A DNA stretch of 10,025 nt from Gammaproteobacteria bacterium (GTDB lineage: Bacteria > Pseudomonadota > Gammaproteobacteria > Steroidobacterales > Steroidobacteraceae): NCBI GenBank assembly GCA_003156695.1, contig PMHN01000152.1, positions 8,125 through 18,149 on the forward strand. The letters run 5' to 3'. A program made the translations under genes and the position numbers. The notes beneath the pieces are model-generated. The model did no database searches, had not been told where the DNA came from, and saw nothing but the letters and a program-made list of their open reading frames with translations. The number at the start of each line of letters is the position of its first letter. Within the stretch, counting starts at the first letter, position 1. Of this stretch, positions 6,854-10,025 are shown one piece after another.

Positions 6854-8074
6854 ATGGTCTCAAATCAGTTACTTGGGGCTCGCGCCATCGCAGCCCTGGC
6901 CGTGCTGACGGTTGTGGTTTCCGGCTGCTCGCACATGCGCGGCACCGGCGAGCCCGCCGCGGCGCCCGCACCCGTGGCCGCCGCGACCGCGACTGCCGCC
7001 CCGGATGTGTCGGCGACCGAAGCCGCCATCGCCGCCTCAGGCACCCAGGCCCCGGCCGGCAATGCCGATGCGGGCGCGGTGGTCAATCCCAGCGCTCCGA
7101 AACAGTACACGGTCAAGCGCGGCGATACCTTGTGGGGCATCGCATCGATGTTCCTGAGAGATCCGTGGCTGTGGCCCGAAGTGTGGATCATCAATCCGCA
7201 GGTGCCGAATCCGCACCTTATTTATCCGGGTGACACCCTCGCGCTTGCCTACGGCGCGGATGGGCGGGCCCAGGTACGCCTCGAGCAGGCCGGCGCCGTG
7301 CGCCTGGATCCGCGGCTGCGCAGCGCCGCGATCGACAGTGCGATTCCGACCATTCCGTACGCCGCGATTGCCTCGTTCCTGTCGCGGCCGACGCTGCTCA
7401 CCGCAGACGAGATCCGTCACGCGCCCTACATCCTCGCCTTCCGCGACATGCACCAGGTGGCAGGCTCGGGCAACGAAGTCTACGTCCGCAACCTCACGGC
7501 CGATGAGAACTCCCGTTTCAACGTCATGCACGTGAGCGACGAGCTGCGTGATCCGGATGACGGCAGGGTGCTCGGTTACATCGGCATCTATACGGCCACG
7601 GCGCTCGTGCAGCGGGCCGGCAACCCTGCCAAGGCGCTGCTGATAGATCCCGCCCGTGAAACGCTGCAGGGCGACCGGCTCCTCACCCCCAGTGACCAGG
7701 GACCTGCGAACTTCATGCTCAAGGGTCCGGCCGGGGATGTGCACGGCCGCATTCTCGCAGTGGTGGGCGGCACCGATCTCATCGGTCAGTACAACATCGT
7801 CGCGATCAACCGCGGCGCGCGCCACGGCCTGGAGCCAGGCACCGTGCTGGCCGTGGATTCGGTCGGTGACACGACGCTCGATCTGTATCGCGGCGGCAAG
7901 AACATCGGCGACACCACCAACGGCGTCGGCACCTCGTTCGCACCCAGCGTGCGGCTGCCCGATGAGCGCACCGGAACGGTACTGGTCTTCAAGGTGTTCG
8001 ATCGGGTCAGTTACGCGCTGGTGGTTGGCGCCTCCGACGCCATCCACACCGGCGACAAGGTGCGCAACCCGTAA
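6854..8074 (+). CDS. LysM-domain lipoprotein, TsaP-like
   Basis: This is a 406-residue predicted envelope protein that should bind peptidoglycan. The N-terminus has a signal peptide with hydrophobic core [12 protein letters not shown] and a lipobox-like VSGC with C25. Ser at +2 predicts outer-membrane sorting if it is lipidated. An Ala/Pro-rich linker runs to about residue 83. One LysM domain follows (about 84-130), from [14 protein letters not shown] to YPGDTLAL. The rest, about 275 residues, has no motif I can name but resembles the conserved tail of the family found between def and dprA. The P. aeruginosa gene in that slot is, as I recall, PA0020, a homologue of TsaP, which binds peptidoglycan and the type IV pilus secretin PilQ. 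The TsaP assignment rests on domain order and neighbours, not on a search. A strong Shine-Dalgarno supports ATG 6854. It is the first gene of the rightward unit. Confidence 0.9.
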   Translation: MVSNQLLGARAIAALAVLTVVVSGCSHMRGTGEPAAAPAPVAAATATAAPDVSATEAAIAASGTQAPAGNADAGAVVNPSAPKQYTVKRGDTLWGIASMFLRDPWLWPEVWIINPQVPNPHLIYPGDTLALAYGADGRAQVRLEQAGAVRLDPRLRSAAIDSAIPTIPYAAIASFLSRPTLLTADEIRHAPYILAFRDMHQVAGSGNEVYVRNLTADENSRFNVMHVSDELRDPDDGRVLGYIGIYTATALVQRAGNPAKALLIDPARETLQGDRLLTPSDQGPANFMLKGPAGDVHGRILAVVGGTDLIGQYNIVAINRGARHGLEPGTVLAVDSVGDTTLDLYRGGKNIGDTTNGVGTSFAPSVRLPDERTGTVLVFKVFDRVSYALVVGASDAIHTGDKVRNP

Positions 8075-8089
8075 ATTCCCCGTGATTGC

Positions 8090-8115
8090 CCGCGGTGCCT
8101 GTTGAGGCACCGCGG
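8090..8115 (+). terminator. Hairpin between the LysM gene and dprA
   Basis: CCGCGGTGCCT (8090-8100) and AGGCACCGCGG (8105-8115) form a perfect 11-bp GC-rich stem with a GTTG loop, beginning 16 nt after the LysM stop. The nearest T run (TTTT, 8135-8138) is about 20 nt away, so it is not a textbook intrinsic terminator. It may slow polymerase or protect the 3' end of the LysM mRNA. I saw no clear dprA promoter in the 103-bp gap. Confidence 0.45.
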
Positions 8116-8177
8116 TGGGCACCACTTGCGTGCCTTTTGCGAACCGCGGCCGCAACCGCTTCCTTTATGCTCACGGC

Positions 8178-9269
8178 ATGGAAGCACTCACCGCGCGGGC
8201 CGTGCTGGCCCGGGCTCCCGGACTGACCGCTGAGCACCTGCAGGCGCTGCTGCGCGCCGCGGACGGGGAGCTGGAGCGCACGACCACGCACGCCACGCTC
8301 GCGCGGGTTGAACTGCCCGCTGCCGCCCGCGATTTACTGCGCGCCCCGGATGCGCAGGTGCTGGCGGCGGATCTTGCCTGGCTCGGCTCGAGCGGCGCGC
8401 AGATTCTGCTGAGCACCGATGCGCCTTACCCGGCATTGCTGGCGCAGACCGCGGGTGCACCTGCGGCGCTCTACGTGCAGGGATCCGTGGCGGCGCTGTC
8501 CTCGCCACAGCTCGCCATGGTCGGCTCGCGCAGCCCCACCCCCGCCGGGCGCGCCACCGCACGCGAATTTGCCGCCTGGTTCGCCCGCGCCGGGCTCACG
8601 GTGACGAGCGGTCTTGCGCTGGGCATCGATGCTGCGAGCCATGAAGGCGCCCTGCTCGGCGGCGGGCTGACGGTGGCCGTGCTCGGCAGCGGCCTCGACC
8701 GCATCTATCCTCCCGAGAACAGCGCGCTGGCGCTGCGTGTCAGTGAGCACGGCGCACTGATATCGGAATTTGCGCCGGGTACCGCGCCCCTGAAGCACAA
8801 CTTCCCGCGGCGCAATCGTCTCATCGCCGGCCTGTCGCTCGGCGCGCTCATCGTCGAGGCCGCGCGTCACAGCGGTTCACTTATTACCGCGCGCCTGGCG
8901 GGGGAATCCGGGCGCGAGGTGTTCGCGATCCCCGGCTCGATCCACAGCCCGCTGTCGCGCGGCTGTCACCAACTCATCAAGCAGGGCGCGCGGCTGGTGG
9001 AAGAGGCGGCCGACGTGCTCTCGGAGCTGCGAATTCCCTTGCCGCAACAAGCTGTTACGCGCGCGCTGGGCGCATCGCCGGCCGCCCCCGTATTGGACAA
9101 GGAGTATGAAATGCTGTTAGATGCGCTCGGTTTTGAACCGGCGACCATGGATACACTCGTCGCACGCACGGAGCTGCCGAGCGGATCGGTGGCCTCGATG
9201 TTGCTGATCCTGGAGCTCCAGGGACGGGTCGCGACTCTCCCGGGCGGCCGCTTCGGCCGCGTACCATAG
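8178..9269 (+). CDS. dprA: DNA-processing protein DprA
   Basis: DprA (Smf) binds single-stranded DNA taken up in natural transformation and loads RecA onto it; it is also kept in many species not known to be competent. The product is 363 residues. A helical SAM-like N-terminal region covers about 1-80, then the Rossmann-like core: GSRSPTPAG (116-124), SGLALGID (144-151), VLGSGLDRIYPPEN (168-181), the signature HNFPRRNRLIAGLS (207-220), and EAARHSGSLITARLA. A C-terminal winged-helix (DML1-like) region follows from about 304. All conserved motifs are intact. ATG 8178 gives a normal N-terminus but lacks a good Shine-Dalgarno. The frame is open from GTG 8115, yet that extension has no family character and starts at the base of a hairpin. 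It is followed 8 nt later by smg, so the two are probably cotranscribed. Confidence 0.97.
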   Translation: MEALTARAVLARAPGLTAEHLQALLRAADGELERTTTHATLARVELPAAARDLLRAPDAQVLAADLAWLGSSGAQILLSTDAPYPALLAQTAGAPAALYVQGSVAALSSPQLAMVGSRSPTPAGRATAREFAAWFARAGLTVTSGLALGIDAASHEGALLGGGLTVAVLGSGLDRIYPPENSALALRVSEHGALISEFAPGTAPLKHNFPRRNRLIAGLSLGALIVEAARHSGSLITARLAGESGREVFAIPGSIHSPLSRGCHQLIKQGARLVEEAADVLSELRIPLPQQAVTRALGASPAAPVLDKEYEMLLDALGFEPATMDTLVARTELPSGSVASMLLILELQGRVATLPGGRFGRVP

Positions 9270-9277
9270 ATCTTCCG

Positions 9278-9763
9278 ATGACTACTGGCAGCGTTCTCGA
9301 CATCCTCATCTACGTGTTCGACCGCTACATGCTCGCCGAAACGGCGGACGTACCCGGTCGCGAGCACCTGGCGCGCGACCTGCGCCGCGCGGGCTTTGCG
9401 CGCGTGCACGTGGAACGCGCGCTCGACTGGCTGACGGATCTCGCCTTCGGGCACGAGCGCGCGCCGCTGCTGCCCGCCGCCGGCACCGCGCCCGCGGTGC
9501 GGGTGTTCGCAGACAGCGAGCTGGCGCGCCTGTCGACCGACTGCCGCGGCTACCTGTTGTCGCTGGAACGCCAGGGCGTGCTCTCGGCGCAACAGCGCGA
9601 GATGGTGATCGAACGCGCACTGGCGCTGCCGGGCGAGCCTGACACCGAGCACCTCAAGTGGGTGGTGTTCATGGTGCTCTCGAGCACCCCAGGGCAGGAT
9701 CTGGCGGTCGAACGGCTGGGCGGTCTGATGATGTCGGAAATGCCGGTTAATGCGCCGCACTGA
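9278..9763 (+). CDS. smg: Smg family protein (DUF494)
   Basis: Smg is a conserved gamma/betaproteobacterial protein of unknown biochemical function encoded beside dprA. The product is 161 residues, close to the 157 of E. coli. It aligns by eye with the E. coli protein through VLDILIYVFDRYM at the start, LARDLRRAGF, DCRGYLLSLERQGVL, REMVIERALAL and LKWVVFMVLSSTPG. It looks helical and soluble, with no signal peptide or membrane span. ATG 9278 begins 8 nt after the dprA stop, with no strong Shine-Dalgarno, so its translation may depend on dprA. A clear terminator follows. Confidence 0.95.
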   Translation: MTTGSVLDILIYVFDRYMLAETADVPGREHLARDLRRAGFARVHVERALDWLTDLAFGHERAPLLPAAGTAPAVRVFADSELARLSTDCRGYLLSLERQGVLSAQQREMVIERALALPGEPDTEHLKWVVFMVLSSTPGQDLAVERLGGLMMSEMPVNAPH

Positions 9764-9792
9764 GGCTCACATGTGCGCTGGGGTTTGCAGGT

Positions 9793-9815
9793 CCGCGGCT
9801 CGTCCGCGGTTTTTT
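9793..9815 (+). terminator. Rho-independent terminator after smg
   Basis: CCGCGG (9793-9798), loop CTCGT, CCGCGG (9804-9809), immediately followed by six T residues (9810-9815). This is a classical intrinsic terminator 29 nt past the smg stop. It ends the LysM-dprA-smg unit and implies that topA, 34 nt downstream, has read-through or its own promoter; none was recognised in the short gap. Confidence 0.85.
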
Positions 9816-9849
9816 GTTTCTGAGGTACAGCGTTTCCTGAAGTTACGTC

Positions 9850-10025
9850 ATGGCAGATAATCTGGTCATCGTCGAGTCGCCCGCCAAGGCGAAGACCATC
9901 AATAAGTATCTGGGCAAGGGCTACGAAGTCCTGGCCTCGTTTGGCCATGTCCGCGACCTGCCCGCCAAGTCCGGGTCGGTCGATCCGGACCACAATTTCA
10001 AGATGCTTTGGGAGGTCGATCCCAA
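9850..10025 (+). CDS. topA: DNA topoisomerase I (5' end only)
   Basis: TopA relaxes negative supercoils by a type IA strand-passage reaction. Only the first 58 codons are present. They carry the TOPRIM start [19 protein letters not shown], with E9 matching the catalytic/metal-binding Glu of E. coli TopA, then FGHVRDLP (31-38). The short link [10 protein letters not shown] after RDLP lacks the long charged insert of the E. coli enzyme and resembles Xanthomonadales versions, as I recall them. ATG 9850 follows a weak TGAAG about 8 nt upstream. The active-site Tyr and zinc-finger region lie beyond the window. Confidence 0.96.
   Translation, partial: MADNLVIVESPAKAKTINKYLGKGYEVLASFGHVRDLPAKSGSVDPDHNFKMLWEVDP

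Noticed and set aside
7037..8155. Minus-strand open frame (372 codons) opposite the LysM gene
   Set aside because: Low-complexity Arg/Val/Ala/Gly composition and no domain, while the plus strand has a strong Shine-Dalgarno, lipoprotein signal and LysM domain.
8115..8177. Extended dprA start at GTG 8115
   Set aside because: The 21 extra residues do not match DprA N-termini and the start sits at the base of a hairpin; ATG 8178 fits the family.
9244..9260. GC-rich hairpin GCGGCCG-CTT-CGGCCGC at the end of dprA
   Set aside because: It lies within the coding sequence (GRFGR), has no T run and could arise from codon choice alone.
1..10025. Mobile elements, CRISPR arrays, toxin-antitoxin pairs, phage genes, tRNA or rRNA
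   Set aside because: No transposase, integrase, regular repeats or RNA gene signatures were seen; gene content is conserved housekeeping throughout.

Overview
The window is a housekeeping stretch of a high-GC genome, almost certainly a gammaproteobacterium. The block def-fmt-rsmB transcribed away from LysM gene-dprA-smg-topA is a conserved gammaproteobacterial arrangement; Pseudomonas aeruginosa has def, fmt and rsmB next to a LysM gene and dprA. Placing a DUF4390 gene and ntrY-ntrX after rsmB, and a TopA N-terminus reading [12 protein letters not shown], recall Xanthomonadales and related high-GC lineages. That placement is inferred from memory of the families; the order cannot be fixed from this window.

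Two divergent transcription units start from a 138-bp spacer at 6716-6853. Leftward (minus strand) run def, fmt, rsmB, a DUF4390 gene, ntrY and ntrX, which is cut by the left edge. They are tightly packed: fmt/rsmB overlap by 8 nt, DUF4390/ntrY by 28 nt and ntrY/ntrX by 4 nt. The exception is the 125-bp def-fmt gap, which holds two hairpins. Rightward (plus strand) run a LysM lipoprotein gene, dprA, smg and, after a clear intrinsic terminator, topA, which is cut by the right edge.

Functionally, def and fmt remove and add the N-formyl group at translation initiation, and rsmB methylates 16S rRNA. NtrY is a membrane sensor kinase and NtrX its response regulator. The DUF4390 protein is a predicted secreted protein whose gene is fused by overlap to the kinase gene. 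On the other side, the LysM protein resembles the type IV pilus secretin-associated protein TsaP, and DprA loads RecA on incoming DNA. Both can be linked to natural transformation, though the synteny is widespread and may be historical.

No mobile element, CRISPR array, RNA gene or new multi-gene system was seen, and no gene-free stretch exceeds 300 bp. The most notable observation is the NtrX central domain. It lacks the GAFTGA sigma-54 loop and carries changes in Walker A, Walker B and an arginine-finger position, so it is probably not a normal sigma-54 activator.
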